A DNA stretch of 64,000 nt from Cryptococcus deneoformans JEC21 (taxonomy: Eukaryota; Basidiomycota; Tremellomycetes; Tremellales; Cryptococcaceae): assembly GCF_000091045.1 (NCBI RefSeq), contig NC_006694.1, positions 165,001 to 229,000 of the forward strand, read 5' to 3'. The notes below the pieces were generated by a model, which saw only the letters and a program-made list of their open reading frames with translations, had not been told where the DNA came from and ran no database searches. Below are positions 12,311-24,176 of the stretch, piece after piece (within the stretch, counting starts at the first letter, position 1; the number at the start of each line of letters is the position of its first letter). The position numbers were made by a program, and so were the translations under genes.

Positions 12311-13311
12311 GGTGGGGGTTGTTCCGATCCGTGTTGGTTACACCTCGGACGCTTCTGCTGGCGGTCCACTTGTCCATCGCTGGCTCAACTCCCCAGCACG
12401 CCAAACACGCTAGCCGGGAATGAACGATTCACATTACGTAACTGGTTATCTTCTATTACGTAGGCCTCCACCGGGCTTGATGCGTCCACCGCTGGTGCCT
12501 TGCGCTGTGCCTGCCGTTTCAGAGCTTGTCTGCCTTTTGTATTGTTTTTGCGCCCGTCGCTTCTCCCTTGGACCTCTTAGTTTGAAACACTCCCTCGCCC
12601 TCCATCACTGTCCCACATCCGCCAGAACGGCTCGCGGTTCACGGTTAATACCTGTGCATTCTTCCTCGCACCGCACACGTTGCGCTCGCTTTTTGTCTAC
12701 GACAATGATGATCAATGATCGTCCCTTACCCGTCACCCCTTTGCTTCCACACAATAAGCTCTTCGCTCGCCGGAGACTACAGCTACTGCCTCTCTTTATT
12801 GTTTATCCACCCTAACCATCGGGTAAGGAAGCGTCCCTGGGGTCTTGCGGGCCAGCCGATCAGCGAATGAGCACCCGGTAATCAACCGTTTATCTACAAT
12901 CAACTCCGTCACCCTGTCTTTTGTTCGCCGGCTAAGGGTGATAAGGGTAAATGGTAGACCTGTCTCCGCAAGGATAAAGTTGCAACTACAATAGACACAC
13001 ACCTCCCAGCATAGAAAACGGACATAGGGCAACAATCTTCCACCCAAGCGTCGTAAGATGATGAATATAAGACTGCAGAGCTTATCCTTCTCCATTTCTT
13101 CTTCACAGTCCTCTTTCCCCTTTCCGCCCTCACCTTTAGTTCGTACCCTCGATTCCTTATTCTCATAAACCAAGTGATCTCCACAGCCGGTTCGTACCTT
13201 AGCTACTTTCGATATCTTCACCATTTCTGAGAGATCCCTCGCGCTGACCTTGGGAATAATTAGCTGCTACTACAAAACCCCCAATTGTTAACCTTAAATT
13301 GTCATCCCAAA
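12311..13311. promoter_or_regulatory. Divergent intergenic region upstream of USO1 and a disordered-protein gene
   Basis: This is 1,001 bp without a supported gene. It contains TTACGTAA at 12434-12441 and a related TTACGTAG just downstream, then long CT-rich stretches consistent with leaders. A 131-codon open frame at 12420-12815 has no recognisable content and was rejected. Confidence 0.45.
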
Positions 13312-15670
13312 ATGCTCGATACGACCCATACCCGTGACATCCGTGTTTCCCCGAAGAATGGCCCCTCATATACTCGCCCATCTCCTTCATCGCATTCGTT
13401 ATCCAACCTATCGACTGCAGAATTGCACGAACAACTGGATATTGATCTCGACGACATCGACGTTTGGAGTGAAGAGTCTGAAGATACCGAAGACTATAAG
13501 GGTACGAAACCGCTGAGGGTGAAGAAGAAGAAGATCAACTTTACTACCGGTAGAGTCGTCGCCAGTAAGGTCTTTCTATTCCATCCAAACCTCTTATCGC
13601 TAACCTATAACTTATAACCTTTGTTCAGACCGCAGACACAGACGCTCAACCATTTCCGGGCCCCGCTCTCCTCACTCCCCTCGTTCATTCACGTTTGCAT
13701 CTCCCAGGTCACCCAAGCTACCTGCTCCGAAGCGCAACCCCTCAGCCGCTACACCCTCCTCTGCGCACGCACATATTTCCCAACTCTTCTTCGCTCTCCC
13801 CGCCATATCTCCTTCACCTACTATGCCAGGCCCATACCCTTTTGCTTCTGCTTTGGGCACCAAACGCTCTTCCGGATCATCTCTCCATCTTGGCCTTGGT
13901 AGGTTTACGAGCTACGACCCTATCTGTCCTGGTCCCTCACCACCTGTTTCCCCTGCACCGTCACCTACCACGCGCTACACCTTTTCAAACGTTCACGAGC
14001 ACAACGCCAATTATTCATCATCGGCATGCACATACGAGCGTAAAACCCTCCCTACCATCCCTGGCTCCCCACTCACACCTTCTCGTGCACCTCGCAAAGC
14101 CGCCGAACTCCTGGGTGCTATTCCACCAACGACCATCTCAAAAGCTGGTATGAGGAAACATACCGCTTCTGCGCTCAAGCCCGGGAAACATTTCCGGCCC
14201 TTGCCAAACGCAGCAATAACAGAGATCGAGCGATTCTTTGGTGACGTACCCAGAAAACCATCCAAAACGCCTCCCGGTCTCAAATCCAAATCGAACAAAT
14301 CGAAATCCAAACCCTCCTCTCATCCTTTCGCCATGAAACCTTCTTCACACTCTAGTTCGTCAAGATCGGGAGAAGATGTTCACCGAAAATCAGATCGGGA
14401 GACCATCGGACAGGGCGAGACTGTCAAACACCGCGCGCCGGACGGATCAATGTGGTTGGACGTAGAAGAAGAACAAGAGTTTGCATGGTTAATGGGTGAC
14501 GCCCTCGCTGCTGTCCCTCCCGCGCCTTTACCCTCTGTTGCAGCTGTAGAGGCAAAGGTCAAGGCAAAGGGGGAGGCGGAGGCAAAGCCGGTCGAAGGGA
14601 TTGTAAGGTTTATAGAGAGGAAAGAAGAGAGGCAAAGGATGAAGCAGTTGGATGAGATGGATGTTCTTTGTGGAAGCGATGGGGAGAGTGAGAAGTGGGG
14701 TATGGAAGCGTTTACCTCTATCCTTTCTATCCCCAAACCCAAATCTTCCTCTACCAAATCTAAACCCAAATCCAAATTCTCTAGAAAGAACCCCCCGAAA
14801 ACGGACATAACTGCCTCCTTTCTCGAGATGGAAACCCCCAAACGCCGTGACTTTTCATCCGACATCTCTTCGCGCGATATCACAAACCTTCATCCATGGA
14901 ATCGACATGTTAGATCACATTCAAACCCTACACCAGATAGTCCCAAATACGAGATCTCCGACCCTATCCCTCTCTTTGAGGATATCCCATTGGATTTCAC
15001 TGTTCCGAGGGATATATCGGCCATTATGCGAGCAGACTCGGGAGCGGGTAGCTCAAAGTTGAGAAACGGAAGAGGACTATCATCCTCCCCTCCTCGAGTG
15101 AAAAACCGTCCTCCGCCCATCACCCTCCCTCAATCAGCAATCAATGCTCGGCTTCCAGTTCTCACTGCTACCTCCCCCAGTGATCTCGCTTTCCACCGCC
15201 CTCCATCTTCAACAGTACAGGTTCAGGCAGAGCCAATTGCAGCGCCCGCGCATACTGCATCTGGAACAATGCCAACTACACCGTTTGTCAGACCTCGTGC
15301 CGCCCCCGCGGCTCCTGCACTGCGACATCGACCGAGAGCCACCGGTTCCTCCCCTCCCCCGCCCGTACCGCTCAATTCCCTTATCCCCATGTCTCCTGTA
15401 CCTCCCATTCCTCCTCTTCCTACCGTCTCAGCCACTGACATTTCCAAGCCTTCTAACAATGGAAAATTGGGACCTTCTGCTACTACCGTTAGCATTAGCA
15501 TTACAGGATCGGGAAAGCCAAATGACATGAGGGAGATAAGGAAGGGGGAGAAGGAGGACAAGGTCTCGATTAGCTTTTTCGAGCCTGTTACGCCTGTTAA
15601 TCCGACACCGCCTGCGGGTGTGAAAGGTAAAGGGTGGCTGAAGAGGGTTGTGAAGCCTTTAATGTCGTGA
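13312..15670 (+). CDS. Disordered Ser/Pro-rich protein of unknown function
   Basis: Two exons (13312-13564 and 13629-15670) join in frame through an AAC codon and give 764 residues. The first 60 residues hold an acidic patch (DIDLDDIDVWSEESEDTEDY) followed by a basic run (VKKKKINFTTGR). The rest is rich in Ser and Pro with many SP/TP and RSP sites, such as GPRSPHSPRS. It also has an FFGDVPRKPSKTP motif and a basic C-terminus ending GKGWLKRVVKPLMS. I recognise no folded domain. The SP/TP density suggests a CDK or MAPK substrate, but that is inference. The start follows a cluster of CT-rich leader sequence. Confidence 0.7.
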
Positions 15671-16012
15671 AAGAGTGTTAGTGTACTTCAATGAACTAAA
15701 GCCGATAGGTAGGGGCAATCACATATGACGAGGATAAATAGGCTTTGCACATTCGCAAGAAGGATATTGGGGACGAGCGTTTGTATTATACATGTCTCTA
15801 AGAATCATAGATGATGTTTTTTCGTAATGTTCAAACAAAAGTCGAAGTATGCGTCATTATATCAAGTATTAGATACCTAGAGTCCGATTATACATTATTA
15901 TAATGCACAGGTCTATACGTATGCTGGTGACAGTACAACAACTCTATAACGGAAACAAAGCCATTCCCTATCACTGTATGGACAGGCTATCGAGACGTTA
16001 CGAAGTTCTTGC
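15671..16012. other. Intergenic between convergent genes
   Basis: This is a 342-bp AT-rich interval between converging stop codons. Nothing is seen beyond likely 3' UTRs. Confidence 0.5.
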
Positions 16013-18119
16013 TTACCCTCCAGCAGTTGAAGGCTCCTTTGATCTCTTCTTGTTCTTCTTCTTTTTTACCACCTTGACTTCTGTGACGGCAGCTGGCGCC
16101 GATGACTGTTCTCTTCCATTCTCATGCGCGGACCCATTACTGCCTTGGAACTCTCCCCCATTCTTCACATTGTCATCCCCCAGGCCCTTTTCTAGCACGT
16201 CACCCAAATTCCTCTCCCTCTCTCTAACATTCTCTGCTCCGCTATCATCCTCATTCCCGTCTCCCTCAAGATTGATAACCCTTCTCCTGCCTTTCTTCCT
16301 GCCTTTACCAGACTTTCCACTGGCCGGATGTGAAACAGTCGACGTTTCTCGCAATTGCGAGGGTCCATGTGGGAATGAAGGCGATGGTAATACATGGGGC
16401 GAGCGAGTGCGAGGGGACGAAGATTGGGAAGGAGGGAGAGTAGGGGAGGATGAGCGGGCAGTGGTATGGGTGTGAGTGGCTGATCGCCGATGGGCGACGG
16501 GAGGTCGTCCAGGCGAAACGTCTTCGTGTGTCTGTGTACCATAATGTGGCTTGGCCCATCCTCTTTCATACCCTCTACCTCCAAGTCCATTCGCCCCTAT
16601 ACCGCGACTGATCAACCCCGCTTCAATCTTCCGCTCTTCACTCCATGTCCATGCAATGCCATCCAGAATTATATCCTTCCCTTCTTCCCTGAAAGTCCGT
16701 CCAAGCTCAACTCGCCAGCTCTCAGCAGGTTCTGGAGGATACGCAGTCGGTGCGTCGAAGGGATTGGAGGCGCACCAAATTTCGTGGATTTCGGGAAGGA
16801 GTGCGAGACGGCCAATTTCGCCGACATCGTAGATTACGTTTGATCTTAAATCAACCCTCGATAGAGCCATAGCTCGATCAAGCCCAACGATACAGTCGAT
16901 TCGGTTATGTGACAGATTGATAGAGCTGATCTGACCTACTGACGCCGGAGCATTGCGAAGAGAAGTGATAAGGTTATGTGAGAGATTCAGCGATTTGAGG
17001 TTGGTAAGGGAAGACAAGGTCGAAGGGATAGCGTCGAGGAGATTATAAGACAAATCGAGATGGGTCAAGGACTCGAGTGGGAGGGTTGGGAAGGTGAGCA
17101 ACGAGGCTGATAAAAGAGACAGATGATGTAAATTGGGGAAACGTGGCTGGGGTTCTGTGCTGTTATTTGAAGGGATAGTAAGAAGCTCATAGATCCATTC
17201 GTCACCATCGGAAACGTCTCGTACGGTGAGACTGCGCATCCCAGGATTGGATGGTATGAGCAAGGCTCTGGGGTCGTAATGTTCCAACTCCAAGCTACAG
17301 TTTGTCAGCAATTGCCCTCATGACACTAGAGGTGAGGCATACATTTGGAGATTTCTCAAAACATCCAAGGGAACTCGAACATCAATACCGCCTAATTGTG
17401 TGTATCCGCCAGCCTCAACTAGTTCTGCTATGGGTGGCTCAGATATGTTGGGTGGGTGAATGAGCAAGGCCGGAATGAGGGTGAACATGGAGTAGAGCGA
17501 CAGCAACAGCTCGTCTGTACATTTGTTAGCATTGCGCATAGATGCAAAGTACTAGCTTGCCTTCGTTCACAGCCTGTTTACTTCCCCACCATCCTCTATT
17601 TTGTCCACCACCAACCAGAGTCCCACTAACACTCCTGATACTCCCGACCCAGCTCCTAACGCTTCTCACATCTCCTTCTTTGCCTCTGCCTTCGCCCTCC
17701 GTACCTCTTGCTGCAATCACAACCCCTTCCTCTATCGGAATATCTGTCCTTCCAACATGGGGCAGCGACTGAGGAAGGGCTTGCCACCGTAATAAAAGGT
17801 ACAGTAGCCGATCAGGAGGTAATCGCAACAGTAATGGCTTGGGTGGCGGTGTCCTCTTCGTACTTGGCATCCCAAAGCCCAAACCCATTGAGCCTTTAGT
17901 ATTTCTAACAGGAGCCGAATTAGGGTCGAGACCGAGAGTCAAAACGGTATAGCCTTGCTGCCATATTGATGGAGTGAGGTTTCTTGACGTGTTCCGAGGT
18001 GCCGAGGGTGCGAGCCGGGGAGCGTTCGACTTGAGAAACTTGTGGAGTTTGGACAAGTAATCTGCGCCCGAGATCGGGTCTGGCTGGGGTGTGTCTGAGT
18101 TGGCGAAGAAGAGAGACAT
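16013..18119 (-). CDS. Leucine-rich-repeat protein with disordered basic tail
   Basis: Three exons are separated by short introns near 17,515-17,562 and 17,296-17,342. The N-terminal half starts MSLFFANSDTPQ and is followed by an unassigned helical region. The centre carries about five LRRs of LxxLxLSxN type, for example LTHLDLSYNLLDAIP, LKSLNLSHNLITSL, ISSINLSHNRID and LSRVDLRSNVI. They are capped by an EIWCASNPF segment. The C-terminus is disordered, rich in Ser/Pro, and ends in Lys-rich patches (KSGKGRKKGRRR, VKKKKNKKRSKE) that could act as nuclear or RNA-binding signals. Fungal proteins of this layout exist, but I cannot assign a role. Confidence 0.78.
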
Positions 18120-18422
18120 TTTTGTGGCAGTTGTTGACGAAGATGCAAATGAAAGAGACGACGACAACAACAAAGGTGTTCGGCACAGCTACCGGTAATT
18201 GCGCCAGATTCGTGTGCATGCAGCGGCCATACTGACCATCAGCGTTCGCTCGTTTCAATTAGAAGACCCATTCTGGACTTCGGAAAGTGTTCGGAAAAGA
18301 AGCATATAGGGGTCCCAAAGTGTATACGCTACTCCATGCATAGTCATAACTTGTAAAGAAATCGTGCAAAAGCACCGAAGGGTGCCCAAAAAAATGGCTC
18401 GCCGATGAAAAGCAAAAAGAAA
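18120..18422. other. Intergenic between the LRR gene and tRNA-Ile
   Basis: This is 303 bp of promoter-type sequence for the minus-strand LRR gene. No gene is seen. Confidence 0.45.
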
Positions 18423-18511
18423 TGATCGATGACGGGATCGAACCGCCGACCTTGGAGTAATAACTTAATGATTATTAGCTCCACTATCTAAACCAACTGA
18501 TATAATCGACC
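18423..18511 (-). tRNA. tRNA-Ile (anticodon AAU) with a 14-nt intron
   Basis: The minus strand folds as a full cloverleaf of 75 nt plus an intron. It has a 7-bp acceptor stem (GGTCGAT with ATCGATC, one G-U pair), a D stem TATC/GATA with loop AGTTGGTTTA, and an anticodon stem TGGAG/CTCCA. The T arm GGCGG-TTCGATC-CCGTC includes the B box GGTTCGATCC, and the discriminator base is A. The 21-nt anticodon loop leaves CT-AAT-A followed by a 14-nt insert at the canonical 37/38 position, so the anticodon is AAU (read as IAU), isoleucine. A box: TATCAGTTGG. Confidence 0.9.
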
Positions 18512-18895
18512 GATCATTTGTTGAAAGCGAAAAATATTGCACCCTTACAAAACGATATTGATCTGATCCCTGTTCCTGGAAGTTCCTTGATGTAATTGCC
18601 GAAGCGCAGCTGGTGAAACATGAAACACGGCACCGGTTTGATAGTGATTTGCTATTGTTTTCGGCATCTCTTTCATTGTCTTTCTTACATGATCCTCCCT
18701 GGCTGTCGGCTGTCATTCTTTGACTCTGCGGGTCAGCTTGTCAATGGCATGCAAATACTGTGCTGGTGCTGCTATGCCGGCCCACGGACAGCACGGTATA
18801 AGGCATGCAACCAACCTGGCCACTGATCCTCTCCGTCTGCACATTCGCCTTGTTGACACTTTGACCTATACCCATAGCCTAGAGGGATATTTACC

Positions 18896-21800
18896 ATGTT
18901 AGCACCAACATATACCAGCTCATTACTCTTTGCGCTTTCAGCTACAGGTGAGTGAGACACCAAAGACCGGGACAAGGCTGACAAGCTATCAGCTGTTCGG
19001 GCAAAAAGCCGTGTGTGTTCCGCTTCTGACTGTGTCGACGGCTCTTCCACATCACCCTGTGAGTCAATCAGTCTCAACTGCCGAACTTCAAGATTAAACG
19101 CCTACCAGTACTTGCCTTCGACTCATCTTCCTTAACATACCTTCTTCCCGGCACCTACTCCTCAACATCCTACTCACCAACATCACCTCTCAATGCCTCA
19201 ATCTCCACCTCTTCATCATCGCTTACCATCTCTACGCCCGATAGTCCCGTTGGTTTTACTTCGTATTCCTATTCAGGATCAGGAAACGTATGGACAGATA
19301 ATGACTGGGGCATGGGCAACTGGAAGAGTATCTATTTACCAGATGGGTGGTATGCTGTGTTGGGACAAGGCAAGGTCCTTTGGGGAGCTATACCCGAAAA
19401 GAGTTTGTTGCCTATGAGTATTTCTTCAATGGGTATTAGTTATGCGGGCAGCTGTAAGCATAACGCACAATTCTCTTCACTATTCGCTGCTGACATCACT
19501 TGTAGCCGCTTGCAGTCCCGCTTGTTCATCTCGTGGAACATGCACAACTACCAATGCTTCTGCAACGTGTAGATGTGACGAAGGTTGGGCAGGCTCGACC
19601 TGTGACTCTTGTGCCACAGGATACTACGGCACCTCATGTACTGGTACGACTTCAGAGACTCCGTGAGAATTGGGCTAATAATCGATTAGCTGGCCCTTCC
19701 AACTGTACCATCTGGGATGATGGCTACACTGGCACCGGTAAATGTATTGGCACTGCCACCTCTGCTTCAGATGGTGTGTTTCACAGCCTGTTACTACTTA
19801 GCTTGGGCTGACTCGGTCTTGAAGTCTGTGGATGCGACCATGGAACATGTACTTCTTCCACAGAGTGTGCTTGTGCAGCTGGATGGACGACCAACTCTAC
19901 CGCATCTCCATCCCTGTGCAACACTTGCGCTCAAGGGTTCTTTCAAGATGTTTCCGGTAACTGTCTTGGTTAGCATCTCTCAGTGCAACCTGAATGCACA
20001 CTCTGACACTTTACAGCTTGCCCTTTAGGATGCAAGACATGCGAATTGCAAGCAGACACAAAATCTACCGCCACCTGCACATCATGCTCTTTAACGCTTA
20101 CATTATCGACAGCCAACCCTGACACTTGTGTGTCATCAACTGGAACCTGTTCCTCCGGATTGTATTACGATTCTAGTACATCTTCCTGTGAGAGGTAAAT
20201 CATACCCGTATGGTATGAGAATCATATTAAAAGCTGAGATTGTTATAGCTGCTCTCCAGCCTGCTCTACTTGTACAGGCCCTGGCGCATCCGACTGTCTT
20301 TCTTGTGCCTCTCCTCGTGTAAATCTTCAGGGTTCTTGTGTGGGCTACGACTCGACAACGGGAAAATGCGATTCTTCTTTGTCAGGTCTGGACGGTGTAT
20401 TCGTAGTCAACAATCAGAAATCTGAATGTGATTGTAAATTTACTTCTCAGACCTGCCTTGCCAAACAAAGCTGACCATATCATCAGCCTGTCCTGTAGGG
20501 TGTTTGAATTGCTATATCCCGAGTTTTTCAAGCGCTGCGAGCTTTGATTCCCTCATTTGCCAAGCGTGTCAGGAAGGATATTTGCTCGAAAATGGGCAGT
20601 GTGTAAAGCAGTGCAGTGGTGGGTGGTTCTTATCAGAAGGATCTGCCACGACCAACGGGACATGTCAGCGTAAGTTGTTGCGAGCATCAGCCCCGCCTTA
20701 AACAAGGTAATAAGTGATATTTTAGAGTGCGACTCCTCATGCTCTACCTGTATAAGCACTTCAACCACTTGTCTATCTTGCAGTTCCTCTTCTATGTCCG
20801 CCCATTCTGGATCTTGCATCCCCTCCACATCATGTCCCAGTTCCACCGTGTCTATCAACGGCACTTGCGTTACCTGCCCACTGGATTGCGCGACATGCTC
20901 AACTGCATCCACCTGTTCTACCTGCCCTTCCGACCGACCTATCCTGAAAAACGGTCGCTGTATAGCGTATTGCGCAACGGATACCTATTACGACACTAGT
21001 ACTGGTACTTGTCAGGCTTGTGACTGGACATGTAAGAACTGTGTAGGAGAGGGCAGCGCGATGTGCAGTTCATGCTCGGATGGATACATGCTAAAAGACG
21101 GGGTATGTGTGGATGCGCTTTGTGGAGATGCAGGTTTCGCCAACGGGTTCGGCATGTGCTTCTCCTCCTTTGTGCATAAATCTCAGAAGAGATACTTGGG
21201 TTTACTTGCTCTGGTCGGTGTGGCGATCATAGCTGGGATTGCTTCCTGGTGGTATGTCAGGCGGGAGAGAAGGAAGACCCGGCAGGCCACAAAAGAATTT
21301 GGTAAAAGGTTGGACGAACGGAATGTCAATGATCGCTTGTCGGCACTTCGGTTAGAGAAAGTATTCGGTTTCAACCGAGTTACTTTCGGTCGAGGAGGCG
21401 ATCGCTCTGCGCGGACGACACAAGAGGACGGTGGCAAGAAGAACAAGCTTCGCGAACTTTTACTACCTAGCAAACGAAGATCGGGAAATGAGGAAATGGA
21501 AATGAAGAAGAGCAATTTTGCGCCTGACAAGGAGAGGGATTGCTACGATAGCTGGAGAACATCTAATTTTGGCAAGGATAACTGGGTCGCTCCCCCCCCT
21601 TACGTACCCTCTCAAGGTGTACCAACCCCTGTTGACGTCAAGCACACGTTTAACAAACGAGACTCTCTCGATTCCATCCCTACTCCTTCCCATCAGACTT
21701 TTGCTCCCTCTTCCTCTACATCTTCCTTCACGATAACCAGACCTGCAACACCTCCTCGCAAACTGCAAAATCCTTACCTCGGTTCTACAATCATCCACTC

Positions 21801-22041
21801 CATGTCCACCCCTTCGCCTCCACCGCACTCACGCTCCCTTATGCCTCCTCCGAGACCGGGTATGGGCCGTCGAGAGTCGGGAAATAGCTTTTCAAGTGGG
21901 TCGTTGTGGACACCGATGACAGGCATGACGAGTATAACGAAGATTACAGCAGACAAAGAGAGGGATGTGAGGAGATATAGCGGAAGGCAAGATAGGCAGA
22001 TGGATGTTGAGAGACGACCGACGGATTATGACCTGCTTTGA
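18896..22041 (+). CDS. Type I membrane protein with EGF-like and furin-like Cys-rich repeats
   Basis: A signal peptide exon (MLAPTYTSSLLFALSAT) is followed by many small exons whose phases I could not all fix. The extracellular part begins with a beta-rich region (near 19,100-19,430). It then has an EGF/laminin-like module (CSPACSSRGTC, CRCDEGWAGSTC) and at least five furin-like or growth-factor-receptor type Cys repeats (for example CPLGCKTCE, CSPACSTCTGPG, CPVGCLNC, CPLDCATCS, CDWTCKNCVGEG). A single transmembrane helix (LGLLALVGVAIIAGIASWW) is followed by RRERRKTR stop-transfer charges. The cytoplasmic tail of about 260 residues is disordered and has a PPPY motif (a possible WW/Rsp5 site). 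It could be a surface sensor or cargo receptor; no named orthologue is recognised. Confidence 0.75.
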
Positions 22042-22236
22042 AAGTACGTGAGAGGGAGAGAGAGAAGTTTATATAGATTCACAAAGTTCGTTTGTGTATG
22101 AATAAACCGTTGTAGATAGTATATATGATTATAGTAATGGACGACTTCGTCATAAAACGATACAAATGATTCATACACCCAAGAAGAAGACCAATAAGCT
22201 CGCAATGTCTATAATTATGTTTGCTACCGACTATCA

Positions 22237-23870
22237 TTATTCGCCATATTCTGGTGCTCTCGTCTCCATCTTCGTCTCCGCCGCCTCTGTCCAAATCATC
22301 ATATCCTCTACTGGTAATCCATCCAGAGCCTTTAGTGTCTGGTAATGTAGTAATGTACAGTGAGCTGTATTCTTGATTACATCCCAGATCAAATGACTCA
22401 CTTTATCAAGCTCCACAACACCATCGCCGACATTCTCTTCCAATTGCTTTAGCTGAGCTTGTTTGGCTAATATAGAGGCATAACGTTCTTGGCAATCTTT
22501 ATGCAACTATTCACCGTTGTCAGCGATCAGCATTTGCAGATTCTCGACTATAATTCATGAACTTGCCCCGAGATACTCGTCCCTCAACCTCTCATATGTC
22601 TCATCCAATACCGGTAAGTTTGTTGCCGCTACAAGGGCATGTGGTGCCAAATTTGGACTAAAAGTCTATCAGTATTTTTAACAAGACAAGCCCGTTGCAA
22701 AGACTTACCGCCATGCATCGGGTCTTGTGTACACGTTCCCGTTCCCGCCATGAAGTTTTGCATGCTCTCTTGCTTCTTGAGCAATTTCATCAATGATCTG
22801 GAGCGCAGGACCTGCTTTGTAATGTTTTAAGAGCTCTTGGGCATTGCTCTGTTTTGGTTGAGTCAGTTTGGTAACGTGCCAGTGAAAGAATGGGGTAGAT
22901 TTACCATTATTTTGGTACGCATAGTGTGGCTGGTGGACATCCAGGCATTCTCCATTGCCTTGGGCATCTGTGCGGCCAAGTGAGGGAAACAGTCTTTCAG
23001 GTTGTCCGCACTGGATGGGTCGTCAGCGGACGACGGCCTCGAATGGAGACAAGGTACTTACGTCCATCGTTGTGTACCAGCTTTTACAGCTCTTTCCAAC
23101 GCGTCGTACGTCACCTGATACCTCTTTCCATACTGTGACACCGCTTGTGATGCATCATCGACCTGTATAGGTGCCGGAGGTGCCGGCAATTGGTTTGTTT
23201 GTCGGCGTGTACGAGAGCGAGGCGTTTTTGCGGCAGGCGTGACTGGTGCGGGGGGGAGTGATGGAGATTTTGGTGCTGGAGCAAGGGCGGGGCTTTCGGA
23301 GGGCGGAGGGGTAGATGAATTGGGAGGTTTAATGGGCTCTGACGGCTGGGCTGATTCGGGTTGAGGCTCGAGTTCAGGCTCAGGTTCAACCTCTTCCATC
23401 TCCACATCGCCAGTCTGCTCGGGCACTTGTTGAGAAGCTGTGGACGGTCCTGCTTCTGGTTCGGGAGCAGGTGCGATTTCCAGTTCATCCACTTCCATAG
23501 ACACCTCTGGTTCAATCACGATTGCAGGCGCAGGTCTGATTGGCCGGTCGTCTACAATCAGACTCTTGTGTGTAGCTGGCTCATCCTCTTGCTCCTGTCC
23601 CACCTCTTCCGCCGGCACTTCTTCAGCAGAATCTTGGGGTGCTTCCGGTCCTGCTTCTGGCTGTTTAGGTGGTGGTCGAGACTGAGGTGTCGGTGATGGG
23701 GCGAGCTGATATTGAGAGTGTGGTTGTGAACCTGCCGGGGGAGAGCGCATGACTGCCGGGTTGCGTGGCTGAAACGGAGATGCGCCACTCTGCAAGACCT
23801 CGTCTGCTGTAACCATGGGGTTGGGAGAGAGACGCTGTACTCTCTGTGGAGGTGTTCGTTGGAGAGCCAT
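22237..23870 (-). CDS. NNF1: Kinetochore MIND/Mis12-complex subunit Nnf1 (PMF1-like)
   Basis: The first exon encodes about 210 disordered residues rich in Pro, Glu and Ala. The Nnf1 domain then begins (RYQVTYDALERAVKAGTQRWT) and continues after splicing at 23,059 as LKDCFPHLAAQMPKAMENAW, then SNAQELLKHYKAG and LQIIDEIAQEA. The CFPxLA and EL-x-H-Y pattern matches the Nnf1 family. A C-terminal coiled coil follows (ERYASILAKQAQLKQLEENV). Nnf1 pairs with Mtw1 at the kinetochore. Five or so exons are present and the last boundaries are approximate. The ATG at 23870 (CAATGG context) was preferred to one 51 nt upstream. The long acidic N-terminal extension is unusual, since most Nnf1 proteins are short. 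Confidence 0.74.
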
Positions 23871-24176
23871 TGTTTGATTATGACCGAAATAAAGAAATAG
23901 CGATGTGCAATATACAGCCAAGTGGTTTTCGTCTGCGTTATTGTTGTTGTTGAGACTTGTTTGTTGACGGGTATCGTGCGTTACGTAACGTGGCTTCGTT
24001 TATGGGATCAAGGGAACGTCATTCCGTATCCCCGACCATTCACTGCACTTCAGTTCTCATTTTCGAATTCATATCTCAATTTGAATTTGTATCTATAACA
24101 TCTGAGAAACATATAAGGAGTCTAATCAGTACAGGCTACATAAAACGGCTAACACAGTAACATCTAGGTATGTGCA

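Noticed and set aside
12420..12815. 131-codon frame in the USO1 upstream region
   Set aside because: No recognisable domain, biased composition, and it overlaps likely promoter and leader sequence of two divergent genes.
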